DNA of 47,543 bases from an uncultured Acidobacteriota bacterium (GCA_903916735.1 CAIWXX010000093.1:1-47543), one strand, 5' to 3'; shown: positions 1-9,596, counted from the stretch's first letter. Program-made: numbers and translations. Notes: a model not told the origin generated them from the letters alone.

Positions 1-57
1 TCGAAAATACATATTGATGTTGAAACCGGAAGTGGCGATTGTGTGATTACTCCGTAG
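1..57 (+). CDS. Possible C-terminal end of a gene entering from the left edge
   Basis: The first frame is open from base 1 to a TAG at 55-57 and gives 18 residues ending in DVETGSGDCVITP. The VETGSGD motif resembles the repeating strands of DUF4097-type beta-solenoid proteins, but 18 residues cannot identify a family. A short stem (CTCCG at 49-53 with CGGAG at 64-68) straddles the stop codon. This could equally be chance. Confidence 0.3.
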   Translation, partial: SKIHIDVETGSGDCVITP

Positions 58-224
58 TTGCTTGCGGAGGATGAGGCGAGGAGCATTGTTGAAGGCTGAG
101 CATCATCGAGAGAATTGAAGGTGAATGATGGCCCGGCGCAACCCTGACGGCCCTGAAACCTCAGATGAGGCACGGCGGCTCTTTTCGTTGACAGCCGGTT
201 ATTTTTCTCTCACCCAACGACGCA

Positions 225-273
225 GTGGCACGAAGGCACAAACGAGTATGCATGCTCGGTGCCTTCGTGCCGC
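225..273. repeat. Long perfect-arm inverted repeat (hairpin/cruciform)
   Basis: GGCACGAAGGCAC at 227-239 is repeated in inverted form at 259-271. The stem continues inwards after an AAA bulge with CGAG (243-246) and CTCG (255-258), closing on a loop centred on the palindrome ATGCAT. That makes about 17 base pairs. No strong T-run follows on either strand, so a classical terminator is not supported. The core GACGAAGGCACGAACGG recurs imperfectly near 32930, suggesting a dispersed intergenic element. Confidence 0.75.
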
Positions 274-284
274 TTCTTTTCGCA

Positions 285-416
285 TCAGAAATCCCCTATC
301 AAATGGTATTTGTTTTCTGAAGCGATGGTGTCGATGGCGATGCGTCGTGTTTCTGTCGCTCCACCGATGCCTCCGAGCGATATGATCGTCACATCCCCAG
401 GATTTTCTTGTGCCAT
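285..416 (-). CDS. Small open reading frame of 43 residues, possibly a gene relic
   Basis: An ATG at 416 opens a 43-residue frame containing ISLGGIGGATETRRIAIDT and ending with LIGDF at a TGA (285-287). Composition is protein-like and free of the Arg/His/Ser bias of shadow frames. An in-frame stop lies two codons upstream and there is no good ribosome binding site. It sits downstream of adk on the same strand and next to the 225-273 hairpin. I do not recognise the family. It may be a decayed internal piece of a larger gene. Confidence 0.25.
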   Translation of the reverse strand: MAQENPGDVTIISLGGIGGATETRRIAIDTIASENKYHLIGDF

Positions 417-544
417 GAGTCAAAGATAGACGGCCAAATCGAACTCACGGCATTTGAATAGTTACCTGCCATTCTCATTGCAGGCATGGATGTCGACCTC
501 GATTGTCGGCCGTGACTTAACGGGATTCTTGGTCTTTTTTGCCT

Positions 545-1216
545 CTATCCATGCCCCGTGATTCTCGATAGTCCCTCCAGGATCGCTTTGCGGACATCAT
601 CAATGGATTGAGCTCCATCGACTTGGATGATGACCGGTGCATCGATAGATCCGCCGGCTGCCAGCGCTCCATAAAATTTTGAAAGGACTTCTGTCTGAGC
701 ATGATAGGCAATGAGCCTCTGGAGGACCGTCTCTTCTCTGTCGTCGGCTCTCTGGATCAGAGGTTCTCCTGTCAGGTCATCCTTTCCGGCTTCGCGTGGC
801 GGCTTGAAGATGATGTGATAGGTTCGCCCCGAGGCCGGATGGATCCGGCGCCCGGTCATACGCTTCAGGATTTCCTCATCGGGCAAGACAATTTCAACGA
901 TGGCCTCGATGGTCACCCTCGCGGCGCGCGTCGCTTCAGCCTGAGCCAGAGTGCGAGGGAATCCGTCGAATAGAAACCCGTTCATGCAATCAGGCTTGGC
1001 GATGCGTTCTTTGACCAGGCTGATGATGAGATCATCGGATACCAATTGTCCGCTGTCCATCACTGTCTTGGCCAACCGGCCGAGATCTGTTCCCGCAGCC
1101 ACCGCTGCGCGCAACATGTCCCCTGTTGAGATCTGTGGAATTGAATACCGGTCGCAAATGTACTGCGCTTGTGTGCCCTTGCCCGCTCCCGGAGGACCAA
1201 GGATGATGACTTTCAT
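545..1216 (-). CDS. adk: Adenylate kinase
   Basis: This cytoplasmic enzyme interconverts ATP + AMP and 2 ADP. The 223-residue product begins [16 protein letters not shown], the P-loop typical of the family. It has the AMP-binding stretch STGDMLR, the FPRTLAQA motif (FDGFPRT) and a long LID region (about residues 110-160) starting [13 protein letters not shown]. The LID lacks the four cysteines of zinc-binding forms. The frame is open 15 codons further upstream, but ATG 1216 matches the family start and has a GGGAG ribosome binding site. In many bacteria adk sits in the spc ribosomal operon; here it stands alone. Identification is secure. Confidence 0.97.
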   Translation of the reverse strand: MKVIILGPPGAGKGTQAQYICDRYSIPQISTGDMLRAAVAAGTDLGRLAKTVMDSGQLVSDDLIISLVKERIAKPDCMNGFLFDGFPRTLAQAEATRAARVTIEAIVEIVLPDEEILKRMTGRRIHPASGRTYHIIFKPPREAGKDDLTGEPLIQRADDREETVLQRLIAYHAQTEVLSKFYGALAAGGSIDAPVIIQVDGAQSIDDVRKAILEGLSRITGHG

Positions 1217-1442
1217 TCGAATCTCCCTTATTAATGAAGTCGCATGCGAAAGCCCGCACAACCCTCAGAATGCATGGGGGTTCATTCTCTGTTTGTTGAT
1301 GCCGCCTTGTCGAAGGGCGGAGAAGCGACAGCGCCGTTTCACTCCGACACCCCTATCTCTCAGTAGCTCTGTATATACCAAAGCGATACCAGTCCTGCTC
1401 CTCATCATACTCAAATCAGACCCTTCCTGTCTTGCTGACAGA

Positions 1443-2561
1443 TCAGGGGGCTTTGTGCGGGAGCGCCTCGGTCTCGACAATACTCTCTCTTAAATCAAAG
1501 AGCAGCCATTCCCTCTCCATGATCTTGGCTCTTTCTTTCCGGATCAGAGTGAGAAAGCGCTTGATGCCGATGGGATCGTTCCCGTTGGCGTGGATCAGGA
1601 CAATGCTGCCGTCCTTAGGCCTTTGGTTTTTGCTCAACCATGCATCGCTGCCGACTGGTATCAGGCCGAAATTGGTAATTGTCTGGAATATCTTGCTGTC
1701 TGAGACAAGCCCCGGGAAGCGAAAAAAGACCGATGGGACGATTCCATGTTCGATCATTTTAGCTTCAGTCTGCAAAACTTCGAAATTGATGTTCGTTCCC
1801 TTTTCGAGAAGAAAATTCCGTTTCAACGGCAGATTACTGCCGGACCGGTGATGGTATGAATGGTTGATCCATAAGATGGAAATTCTGCCCTGCTTGACCA
1901 GATCGAGAAGCCACGCCAGATCATCGGGGTGCCCTTCCATCCAGACTCCCGTCAAGGACACTGCGATAGGAACCGGCGTTTCGACGACGCCAAATTCCTT
2001 GATGAGATCCATGAAAAGATTCCGGTCTAAAGGGCGAGCGGATGGGCACAAATCAATGGTCAGATTCACCCCGGTTTGGCGCGGGAGCGAACGCGTGATG
2101 CCGGCGTCCTGGAGCAGGTCCGAATGACGTTCGGCGTCGTCCACCGTCTTGGAAAAAAGAGAGTCCTTGTATGTCTCTTCGATCTTAACCAGAGGTGCTT
2201 CCGTGGCCTTCAATTCCTTGGAAGGCCTGATCTGTGTGATCAAGTCCTGGGGATTCACTGTCAGATAATAAGTCTGATTGCCCATCCGGAATTTTCTCAA
2301 AATCACGCATGTCTTTTTATCGATTTGCGACTGGCCGATTGCGGTGAACAGCCTATAATCAGAGACCGTTGTACCACCGGCCTTGATAGACGAAACGAAC
2401 GTGAGCAGGAAGAAAATCATGCTCGCGCCGGCCACCACCCATCCCCTTTCGCGATGGCGGGTGTGATTGAATGGGGTGGTTCTAACCGGAGCACTGGTGC
2501 TGCAGATTGCCGATCGAATTGTTTTTTCCGCTCTCCCAGCTGCATCCTCTCGGCCGTTCAT
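1443..2561 (-). CDS. Membrane-anchored polysaccharide deacetylase-like protein
   Basis: The 372-residue product has a cytoplasmic N-terminus, one membrane segment at about residues 41-61 and a periplasmic C-terminal half resembling the NodB (carbohydrate esterase 4) fold. Visible motifs are LTIDLCPS (168-175, motif 1), NHSYHH (233-238, the metal-binding H-S-x-x-H), FRFPG (280-284) and IVLIHANG (320-327). Motif 1 normally reads T-F-D-D; here the second aspartate is leucine, so a metal ligand is missing and activity may be altered or lost. ATG 2561 was chosen over one 7 codons upstream because an AAGGTG site precedes it. NodB-family membership is reasonable; substrate is unknown. Confidence 0.72.
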   Translation of the reverse strand: MNGREDAAGRAEKTIRSAICSTSAPVRTTPFNHTRHRERGWVVAGASMIFFLLTFVSSIKAGGTTVSDYRLFTAIGQSQIDKKTCVILRKFRMGNQTYYLTVNPQDLITQIRPSKELKATEAPLVKIEETYKDSLFSKTVDDAERHSDLLQDAGITRSLPRQTGVNLTIDLCPSARPLDRNLFMDLIKEFGVVETPVPIAVSLTGVWMEGHPDDLAWLLDLVKQGRISILWINHSYHHRSGSNLPLKRNFLLEKGTNINFEVLQTEAKMIEHGIVPSVFFRFPGLVSDSKIFQTITNFGLIPVGSDAWLSKNQRPKDGSIVLIHANGNDPIGIKRFLTLIRKERAKIMEREWLLFDLRESIVETEALPHKAP

Positions 2562-2618
2562 TCTTGCACCTTTTACAAACACGTCGTGGTTGCATTCTGT
2601 CTTTATGCTTGAGGCTTA

Positions 2619-5531
2619 TCAAATGGCCATGTTATCGAGGAGATCCCGGACAGCGCGGGTGAGGATATCCGAGAGGAACGGCTTTTGAAGAAATGCAGAG
2701 CCTGCTTTTAGTGTGCCGTGGCTGATGATGGCATCCCCTGTATGGCCGGACATATACAGGACGCGCATCTCCGGGCGGTCGACAGTCAGCCTTTTGGCCA
2801 ATTCCTGCCCATTCATTCCCGGCATGATGACATCGGTGAGGAGCATGTGGATGGTGCCGGGGTGCAGTTCATTGAGCCGAATCGCCTCATTGCCGTTCGC
2901 CGCCTCCAGCACTCTATACCCATTTTCCCTAAGAATCTCCACAGCCATGCGCCGGACTATATCCTCATCTTCCACAAGCAGGATCGTTTCAATTCCTCTT
3001 GTCTCGGTGTTCCGTTGGACGGCCGACCTCAAGGATTCCGCGGTGCCGGCGACAGCCGGCAGGCAGATGCGGAAGGTCGAACCATGTCCCAGTTCGCTGG
3101 TCATGCATATATGCCCGTTGCTCTGCTTGACGATTCCATAAACTGTGGAGAGGCCCAATCCGGTTCCTTTCCCTTTTTCCTTGGTTGTGAAAAATGGTTC
3201 AAATAGATGCGATCGTATCTCCGGATCGATTCCTGTCCCGGTATCGCTGATCGATAACATGACGTAGGTTCCCGGAGGCATTTCAGTGATGTCGCAGAGT
3301 GGCGCGTCATCCGCCCGGACCCGGTCAGTCCGGATCGTGAGCATGCCTCCCTCAGGCATGGCATCACGCGCGTTAACTGCCAGATTCATGATGACCTGTT
3401 CGATCTGGTTGGGATCCGCCCTCACGCAATCCAATCCCGGTTGGAGGCATGTACTAAGTTCGATGTCCTCTCCGATCAGGCGGCGGAGCATCTTTTCCGT
3501 GTCGGTGACAATGGCGTTGAGGTCGATGGTTTTCGGTTGAAGTATCTGCTTGCGGCTGAAAGCGAGGAGCTGTCGTGTAAGAGCCGCGGCTCGTTCGCCG
3601 GCGCGCCGGATCTCCTCGGCATGGCGCCTCATGGGGTCATTTTCAGGAATCCTTATGAGCATCAGATCGGAGTAGCCTGTAATGGCGGTGAGGAGATTGT
3701 TGAAATCATGCGCAATCCCGCCGGCGAGCCGTCCCACAGCCTCCATCTTCTGAGATTGACGAAATTGCTCTTCGCTCCGGTGGAGTGCCTCTTCAGAGCG
3801 CCTTCGCTCCAACTCGGCCGCTATTCGAGCGGCGAAAATGTTGAGCATGGATCGGGCGAGTTGCTCGTTTGGAAGCGTGCTTCTGTGGAGGATGGCGAGC
3901 ACCCCGAGCGGCCCGCCGTTCAAGCCGAATAAGGGAATCCCCATATAGCAGTCGACATGTAATTGCTCCAAGATGGCGCATCCCGGAAACTGATGACGAA
4001 CACCATCTGGATAGTACTTGATTTCCTGCCCGAAGACAGTATCGCACGGTGTTCCTTGTAAATCGTATTCGAAATTCTCGATGATCGTCCCGTCGCAGCA
4101 GGCGGCATGGATGACGATCTTCCGGGGTGCGTCTTTAATAGTCGTTCCAAAATAGGCAACATCCACCCTAAGGGCCTTTGCAAGTTGCTGGATGAGTGTG
4201 AGGAAGAAGGCCTCTCCAGTGCCGGCAGCGACTCCCTGTGCCATTTCTCGGATGGCATCATTCGCGCGCACACGATCCGTGATATCGCTGTAAATCGCAT
4301 AGCCTGCTTCCATCGTGCCTTCAATCCGGATCGGATATCCGAGTATGGAAACCGACACAAGGCTGCCGTCTTTTCGTTTCCGCACGGATTCCTTCCGTAA
4401 GATTTCACCCAAATAGATCCTGCGTGTCAGGTCTGATCCTTCTTCGGCAAGATGTTCGGGCACGATCAGATCATTGATGTATTTCCCGCGGATCTCCTCG
4501 GACGCGTACTGGAACATTCTGCAGAATCCCTGGTTCGCCCGGAGGATCCGGTCTTCCCGATCGAGGATGAGGATGCCGTTGGGTGAGCTTTCGAAAAGCT
4601 CCAGGAAAAAAGCAGTCTGCCGCTTGAGCTCGATTTCGGCGGTTTTGCGTTCGGTGATATCTCGCTGTGTCCCCCATGCGCGATAAAGGATTCCGTTCTC
4701 AACGATCCCAACTAAATTGTTCATGAAATATTTCGGCTTCCCATTCTTGTCCACTTCATGCGACTCAGCATCATTGAGGCAATAGCCGGAACGGATAAAC
4801 GTACGCAGATATTCGATGTTGTGGGGGTCCGATTGCGGCATGAGATCCGACAAGCGCGCTCCGATAATCTCCGCCGGGCTGCTCAGCCCATACATCCGTG
4901 CAAAGGCCGCGTTACATTCCGATAAAACTCCGTATTTGTAAATTGTGTTGATTTGATCATCTTCGGGAAGACGCACTGGGATGGGTTGAGCGCCTTCAAA
5001 GCACCAGATTCCATCCGAGCTCTGCTGGATAAAGGCCGAATAGCGTTCTTCACTCTCGCGCAAAGCCTGCTGTGTTTCGATCCGCTCCGTCATGTTCATC
5101 ATAACGCCACGGAGCCGGCGGGGCTTTCCAGAGGAATCTCGAATGACACGAACACGATCACGCACCCACACCACTCGCTTGTCGGCTGCGATGAGCCGAT
5201 ATTCGGCAGTGCTATCGCACCCCTCCATGAAAACTTCCCGATAGAGAGAAATGATGCGGTCGCAGTCCTCGGGATGCAAATTAGGAAACCAGACACCCGG
5301 TTCGGTCAGCCATTGGTCGCTGGTGTATCCCAGGAGGGACGCCGGTTGATGGCTAACAAAGGTGAATCGCAGTGGACTCTGTTGAAGATCAGCATCCAGT
5401 ACGAAGTCGGCTTCCCAGACAATCGAATCGGTGTCTTCGATGAGCTGACGGAACCGTTCTTCAGTGCCGGACTGCTCATCCTGCGGAACGCGCTGTCGTA
5501 CAGTATCCTGTGGATTCCGACCGTTCTCCAC
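2619..5531 (-). CDS. Hybrid sensor histidine kinase with three PAS, GAF and receiver domains
   Basis: This 970-residue kinase has no obvious membrane segment and is probably cytoplasmic. Order: PAS 1 (about 24-152), PAS 2 (160-295), PAS 3 (305-420), GAF (430-575), HisKA with phosphoacceptor His608 in GGIAHDFNN, a HATPase domain (G1 DTGTGID 763-769, G2 GKGTGLGL 787-794) and a C-terminal receiver (about 848-965) with Asp900 and Lys950. The HDFNN H-box plus terminal receiver is typical of large hybrid kinases that pass phosphate to a separate HPt or output protein. No partner is adjacent. The start is GTG with GAGGTG a few bases upstream. The sensed signal cannot be told from sequence. Confidence 0.93.
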   Translation of the reverse strand: MENGRNPQDTVRQRVPQDEQSGTEERFRQLIEDTDSIVWEADFVLDADLQQSPLRFTFVSHQPASLLGYTSDQWLTEPGVWFPNLHPEDCDRIISLYREVFMEGCDSTAEYRLIAADKRVVWVRDRVRVIRDSSGKPRRLRGVMMNMTERIETQQALRESEERYSAFIQQSSDGIWCFEGAQPIPVRLPEDDQINTIYKYGVLSECNAAFARMYGLSSPAEIIGARLSDLMPQSDPHNIEYLRTFIRSGYCLNDAESHEVDKNGKPKYFMNNLVGIVENGILYRAWGTQRDITERKTAEIELKRQTAFFLELFESSPNGILILDREDRILRANQGFCRMFQYASEEIRGKYINDLIVPEHLAEEGSDLTRRIYLGEILRKESVRKRKDGSLVSVSILGYPIRIEGTMEAGYAIYSDITDRVRANDAIREMAQGVAAGTGEAFFLTLIQQLAKALRVDVAYFGTTIKDAPRKIVIHAACCDGTIIENFEYDLQGTPCDTVFGQEIKYYPDGVRHQFPGCAILEQLHVDCYMGIPLFGLNGGPLGVLAILHRSTLPNEQLARSMLNIFAARIAAELERRRSEEALHRSEEQFRQSQKMEAVGRLAGGIAHDFNNLLTAITGYSDLMLIRIPENDPMRRHAEEIRRAGERAAALTRQLLAFSRKQILQPKTIDLNAIVTDTEKMLRRLIGEDIELSTCLQPGLDCVRADPNQIEQVIMNLAVNARDAMPEGGMLTIRTDRVRADDAPLCDITEMPPGTYVMLSISDTGTGIDPEIRSHLFEPFFTTKEKGKGTGLGLSTVYGIVKQSNGHICMTSELGHGSTFRICLPAVAGTAESLRSAVQRNTETRGIETILLVEDEDIVRRMAVEILRENGYRVLEAANGNEAIRLNELHPGTIHMLLTDVIMPGMNGQELAKRLTVDRPEMRVLYMSGHTGDAIISHGTLKAGSAFLQKPFLSDILTRAVRDLLDNMAI

Positions 5532-5736
5532 GAACGCACCTCATCTTTCCAAGGAGCTCCCTCTTGAGTACACGATCCAGACAGCGGGCTCGCGAACACA
5601 ATCCATGAGCCCTGAAGTCATGCTTTATATTACAGAAATCGAGCAGTAAGTCCAATCGGAGTGCACGAAATCCGCGGATAAGGAATGGCGGCAAGCCATC
5701 ATATTGTCTCGATAGACCCGGCATGACGGCTCGGCA

Positions 5737-5770
5737 GGAGCCTCGCGAGCCGCCGTGCCGCAGAGGCTCC
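5737..5770. repeat. GC-rich inverted repeat upstream of the hybrid kinase
   Basis: GGAGCCTC (5737-5744) pairs with GAGGCTCC (5763-5770). Its loop contains GAGCCGCCGTGCC (5747-5759), the exact reverse complement of GGCACGGCGGCTC at 169-181. The shared 13-mer suggests a dispersed palindromic element. The rest of 5532-5899 shows no convincing gene and must hold the kinase promoter on the minus strand. Confidence 0.5.
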
Positions 5771-5899
5771 GAAGCCACTTTGTCGCAATAGGCGTGTGCT
5801 TACTCGCGGATTAGGGGAGTGCACGATAATATTGTTGCTGACGAGGAAAAAAGGCTCGAAACCAAGGATGGATACAGGTGAACACAGATCGGATATCGG

Positions 5900-6064
5900 G
5901 TTTCTGTAGGTGAATGTCACCCGCCCATTTTGCATCGAAAGCAACCGGGAATTGGAAATGGCGATGCGATAGGTGTACCGTCCCAAATAACTCAAGATTT
6001 GCTCGGCACCGCCGAATATCCTCCAACCCCAAACGCTGACTTTGCCGTTGCTGTGAACGATCCA
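5900..6064 (-). pseudogene. IS91-family transposase relic
   Basis: About 55 codons on the minus strand match the core of IS91-type (Y2, HUH-nickase) transposases: FGGAEQILSYLGRYTYRIAI, then SNSRLL and GRVTFTYRN. Intact members carry an almost identical FGGPEQVLxYLGRYTHRxAISN block. Before and after this block similarity stops. No start, zinc-finger region or catalytic tyrosines are present in frame, and no terminal repeats are visible. The relic ends about 100 bases upstream of the next plus-strand gene. Confidence 0.7.
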
Positions 6065-6166
6065 GTTCGAGGAAATCCGGGGATGCGTCTCGCTCCCTCC
6101 ATATGATTCATACAGCTCACTGTAGGTTCCTTGTGATAGCATGGGGATACTAATAGAGGAGTGAAC

Positions 6167-7777
6167 ATGCGTGAACTTGTGCGGCGTCTGGCACTTGCAG
6201 CATTCGTTTTGTCCGCCACTGCTCTTGCACTTCACACTCCCCGGTGGCTCATGAGTGTCAGGCCTGTTGACTGGTCGGCCGAACGCCGCACAAAGATCAA
6301 TCAGGGTGCCGCAGCTCTGGCGACGATCAGCCGACTCGTGGGTCGTGACCAATCCAAAGACCTGTCGCTGACCGCGGAAACTGATGGAAATATCGACGCC
6401 TTCATTGCGTCGGAGACAAAAGAACGGCTCATCACCGTCACCACCGGTAGATGGCGGACATTGCATGATGGAATCGATGCCACTCTGCGAGGAGTACCAC
6501 CGGACAAGGGCTGGAAATCAAGGATTGAAAGGGATTTTCTTCACCGCAGTCTCTATTTCCGCCCTGATGAATCTCCTCTCGACGAAATTTACCCTTCCTT
6601 CAGCGACACCTACCGCTTTTCTTACGTTCGTATCGATGGTCATTCGATCCCGCTGTACCTGGCTGTCACGTTGAGGGATCCCGCCGATAGCACGCATTGG
6701 GCGCCTGTGCAACTCGCCTACCCATATCTGCACTTCGCTCCGTGGCTCCTGCTGATGGCGCTTCTTGTCTATGGTCTGATGCCCTGGCCCGCAATTCCGG
6801 AACGCGGTGTCTATTATTCGCGTCTGGTCGGAGGAGTCCTGCCGGACCTCGTGGCTATCATGCTCATGACGCCATTTTTTGCCATACCGTTTGTTGTGAC
6901 ATCGGCCAATGCAGGCGGGGCTGGGCTTTTCGGAAACGGATGGGGATTCCTGACGCTGATCTGTTGGGGTTTGTCCCTTATGAGCGCTTCCATGTTGCCT
7001 TTTGCAGCCTGGTACACCTGGTATCGCCTGGATGTGCTCCCTGATGGTTTGTGCGAGCGCACGCTGCGTCGACGGAGAGAAATCACGTTTTCCGAAATCA
7101 AAGAGGTGACCGTCTCCGCCCACACTGCGCCTGCGTGGCTTAAAGGAATGCTCTGGCTTGCCGGGCTCCGAAACATGGGAGTCGCCGGGCAGGCGATGCT
7201 TCTTGGAAGCAGGTCTGATACGGCATTCGACATTGTTTTGAAAGACGGCGGAGTCATCAGATTATTCGAGAAAGGCTTGAAAGGACATTTCGGCCTCATC
7301 GATTCCCTTCGCACAGCGGGCGTGCCGGTTCACCCCGATGTTTACATGGCTCTGGATAAAGATGCCGGCAACAAGGCTTTTGATCGCAATGCCGTGAACA
7401 TTGTGGCGAAATCCCGGCTGCCGATCAGCATTTCCATTCTCGTCGCAATCGGATTGATTTATGCAATATTCATGACCAGAACTGTTCGTCCGCCCGCTCT
7501 GGAAGATGCCATTGTGGAAGAGGCAGCGAGAAAAGCGGATGGTTTGGTCAAACCCATCGAACGCGTGCCGTCCTTTGAACAAGTCCGCGAACAGAATGAG
7601 ATCCTGTCTGAAATGAAGCGGCAGAAAAATATGATGGACGAAGCGGCGCGGAGGATTCAGTTCGGCTCCGGCACAGAAAAATTGCAGGGACGGAAAGATT
7701 GGGAGGCGGCTCAGTCTGAATTCATTCGTCTGCAAGAGCGGTTTGAAAACGTACAGAGCGGCAAGACCCAAAAATGA
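6167..7777 (+). CDS. Multi-pass membrane protein with PH-like segment and C-terminal coiled coil
   Basis: I do not recognise this 536-residue protein. It has an N-terminal membrane segment (about 6-23), a soluble, presumably periplasmic region to about 185, three membrane segments (about 187-206, 224-246 and 259-285), a soluble block of about 110 residues (288-400) whose RLDVLPDGLCERTL and REITFSEIKEV pattern resembles bacterial PH domains, another membrane segment (417-436), and a charged helical tail (468-530) likely to form a coiled coil. The track-like GTG at 6161 is rejected for ATG 6167 because AGAGGAG lies five bases before it. Gene and topology are well supported; function is unknown. 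Confidence 0.82.
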   Translation: MRELVRRLALAAFVLSATALALHTPRWLMSVRPVDWSAERRTKINQGAAALATISRLVGRDQSKDLSLTAETDGNIDAFIASETKERLITVTTGRWRTLHDGIDATLRGVPPDKGWKSRIERDFLHRSLYFRPDESPLDEIYPSFSDTYRFSYVRIDGHSIPLYLAVTLRDPADSTHWAPVQLAYPYLHFAPWLLLMALLVYGLMPWPAIPERGVYYSRLVGGVLPDLVAIMLMTPFFAIPFVVTSANAGGAGLFGNGWGFLTLICWGLSLMSASMLPFAAWYTWYRLDVLPDGLCERTLRRRREITFSEIKEVTVSAHTAPAWLKGMLWLAGLRNMGVAGQAMLLGSRSDTAFDIVLKDGGVIRLFEKGLKGHFGLIDSLRTAGVPVHPDVYMALDKDAGNKAFDRNAVNIVAKSRLPISISILVAIGLIYAIFMTRTVRPPALEDAIVEEAARKADGLVKPIERVPSFEQVREQNEILSEMKRQKNMMDEAARRIQFGSGTEKLQGRKDWEAAQSEFIRLQERFENVQSGKTQK

Positions 7778-7890
7778 AGACCAGCTCAATTCCTCCCTTC
7801 AAAATTTATTTGTGTGGTAAACTTTTTCATATGCTGATCTCAACGCTAATGACCCGGAATTATCTCTGAATCATCCACAGGAGGCTGAGG

Positions 7891-9249
7891 ATGCTGTGCC
7901 CGGATTGTAAAACTGAAAATGAGTCCCAGGATGCATTCTGCATGTTCTGCGGGGTTCGATTGGCGGCCGTGGCGCGTGAATGCACTGATGCGGGCGCGCC
8001 ACCACAGACTGTGCCTCCACATCCGCCAGAGAGTAAGCCGCCCATAACGTGCCGGAGCTGCAAGACAGAAAACGAGTCGGACGATATCTTCTGTATTGCC
8101 TGTGGAACCCGATTGACCGCCGCGGAGCGCAACGGAGGCATTGAGCCTCTTCAGCCACCGCCAACCTCTCTGCCGCCTCCATCCCCCGCTTTCACTCAAT
8201 CCCAGGAAATTTCCACTGCCGGGCAGGCTCCTTCACCAGTGCCTGTCGTTGTACCCTCGCTTATCAGGCAGACTGATTCGGCAGGTGGACAACCTGCAGT
8301 GGACTCCTCCTTCAATATGCCCGTGCCGGTGGTCGTGCCATCGATTCATCATGGCTCTTCCGATGTGGCCCCGGCTACAGACAATCTGATGGACGAGGTC
8401 ACTCGGCCCCTCGTCCGAGCCGTTCCACATCCAGTTCCGGAACCGCCTGTCGATGCGGCATCGATCCAGAAGGCCGTTTCGATCATTCCGCCCGAACCGG
8501 CTCAACCCTCGGCGCAGGTCTCTGCACCGTCCGTAACATCGCTTCCACTACGAACAGTTATCGATTCTGAAAAAGAATCTACATCTCCAAACGTTGTCGT
8601 GACGGCTGCTCATGCAACCCCGGCACGCAAAGTTTTGAGCCCTCTACTATTGGTCGGTTCCATCGCCGTTATCGCTGTGGTGCTGTTGGGAGCCGGATTT
8701 CTGGCTGCGTATCTCTGGTTCAGACGTGGTGGTGAGCATGGCAGTGGATCGGCTGAACCCCCGACATCCTCAGTTCAAGCACCTCAGCCGTCGACACCGC
8801 CATCCGTGCAGCCGGCACCCCAGCCCGTCCAACCGCCTTCCAATACGGGTGCGGCCACTCCAACGCAGGAGCCTCAGGTACCTCCAGCCGCTGTCCAGCC
8901 CGCACAACCGGTGCCCACCCCTGCGGGAAAGACCGGGCCCCTGACCGTTCAAGCCTACGAATCGGTGTATGTGGATGTGCAGCCCAAGATCGTGCGCCAG
9001 GTCAAACCTGCTTATCCCCCACAGGCCAGAATCCGAAAAATCGAAGACACGGTGGTGTTGAAGATTCTGGTTTCTGAACGTGGGAATGTACAGTCCGTCA
9101 AAATTTTGCGAGGGTCGCAGAAGGATCCATCTTTCAACGCGGCAGCCATTTCTGCTGTGCGCCAATGGACATTCAAGCCGGCGCGCAAAGACGGCAAGAT
9201 CGTCAGTTGCTGGTACACAGTGGCTCTAACGTTTCGACTTAATTCCTGA
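7891..9249 (+). CDS. Double zinc-ribbon, single-pass membrane protein with TonB C-terminal domain
   Basis: The 452-residue product starts with two zinc ribbons, C3-x2-C6/C17-x2-C20 and C54-x2-C57/C68-x2-C71. A Pro/Val/Ser-rich linker (80-250) follows, then one membrane segment (about 251-276), a second Pro/Gln-rich stretch (290-350) and a TonB C-terminal domain (about 360-452) with the family features KPAYPPQAR, a beta strand with VVLKILV, and AVRQWTFKPA. The likely topology puts the ribbons in the cytoplasm and the TonB domain in the periplasm. An AGGAGG site lies about 7 bases before ATG. TonB proteins normally transduce ExbBD energy to outer-membrane receptors; no exbBD or receptor is nearby. 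Confidence 0.9.
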   Translation: MLCPDCKTENESQDAFCMFCGVRLAAVARECTDAGAPPQTVPPHPPESKPPITCRSCKTENESDDIFCIACGTRLTAAERNGGIEPLQPPPTSLPPPSPAFTQSQEISTAGQAPSPVPVVVPSLIRQTDSAGGQPAVDSSFNMPVPVVVPSIHHGSSDVAPATDNLMDEVTRPLVRAVPHPVPEPPVDAASIQKAVSIIPPEPAQPSAQVSAPSVTSLPLRTVIDSEKESTSPNVVVTAAHATPARKVLSPLLLVGSIAVIAVVLLGAGFLAAYLWFRRGGEHGSGSAEPPTSSVQAPQPSTPPSVQPAPQPVQPPSNTGAATPTQEPQVPPAAVQPAQPVPTPAGKTGPLTVQAYESVYVDVQPKIVRQVKPAYPPQARIRKIEDTVVLKILVSERGNVQSVKILRGSQKDPSFNAAAISAVRQWTFKPARKDGKIVSCWYTVALTFRLNS

Positions 9250-9596
9250 ATCTGAAGGGGTGGCACGTTCCGGTAATTCGAATTGAGGGATCTGGCACAT
9301 GTCCGCCATCTTGTCACTCAACCTGTGTGCAAATCGAACTCCGTTCTGTCCTCATCGGCCTGCTTTCCGACTGAGTGTGACAGTGATGGGTTTACGGCCT
9401 TTCTTGTCATCGATATGGCTCCACAATGACGCCCCAGACCAGTCTCGGCACATTGAGTTGGGTCGTAGCGGTTCTGGACATCTGAAAGTCGAGCGAGCAG
9501 GAGTCGGCTCCCTCCACTGGTTTTAATCAATTTAAAAACTTACGATCTCCGAGATCAGACTCCTATTGTTGCTTTCGCCGTCGCGACCTTGGGTGA
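9250..9596. other. Intergenic stretch without recognisable gene
   Basis: All frames are short or have shadow-like composition. I see no terminator with a T-run after the TonB-domain gene and no clear promoter. It leads into the decayed gene at 9597 and is best read as degraded DNA. Confidence 0.5.

Noticed and set aside
6161-6166. GTG 6161 as the start of the membrane protein
   Set aside because: The GTG overlaps the AGAGGAG ribosome site; ATG 6167 has correct spacing.
5699-6466. A 255-codon minus frame as an intact transposase
   Set aside because: Only about 55 codons resemble IS91 transposase; upstream codons are the shadow of the membrane protein gene and no catalytic tyrosines are present.
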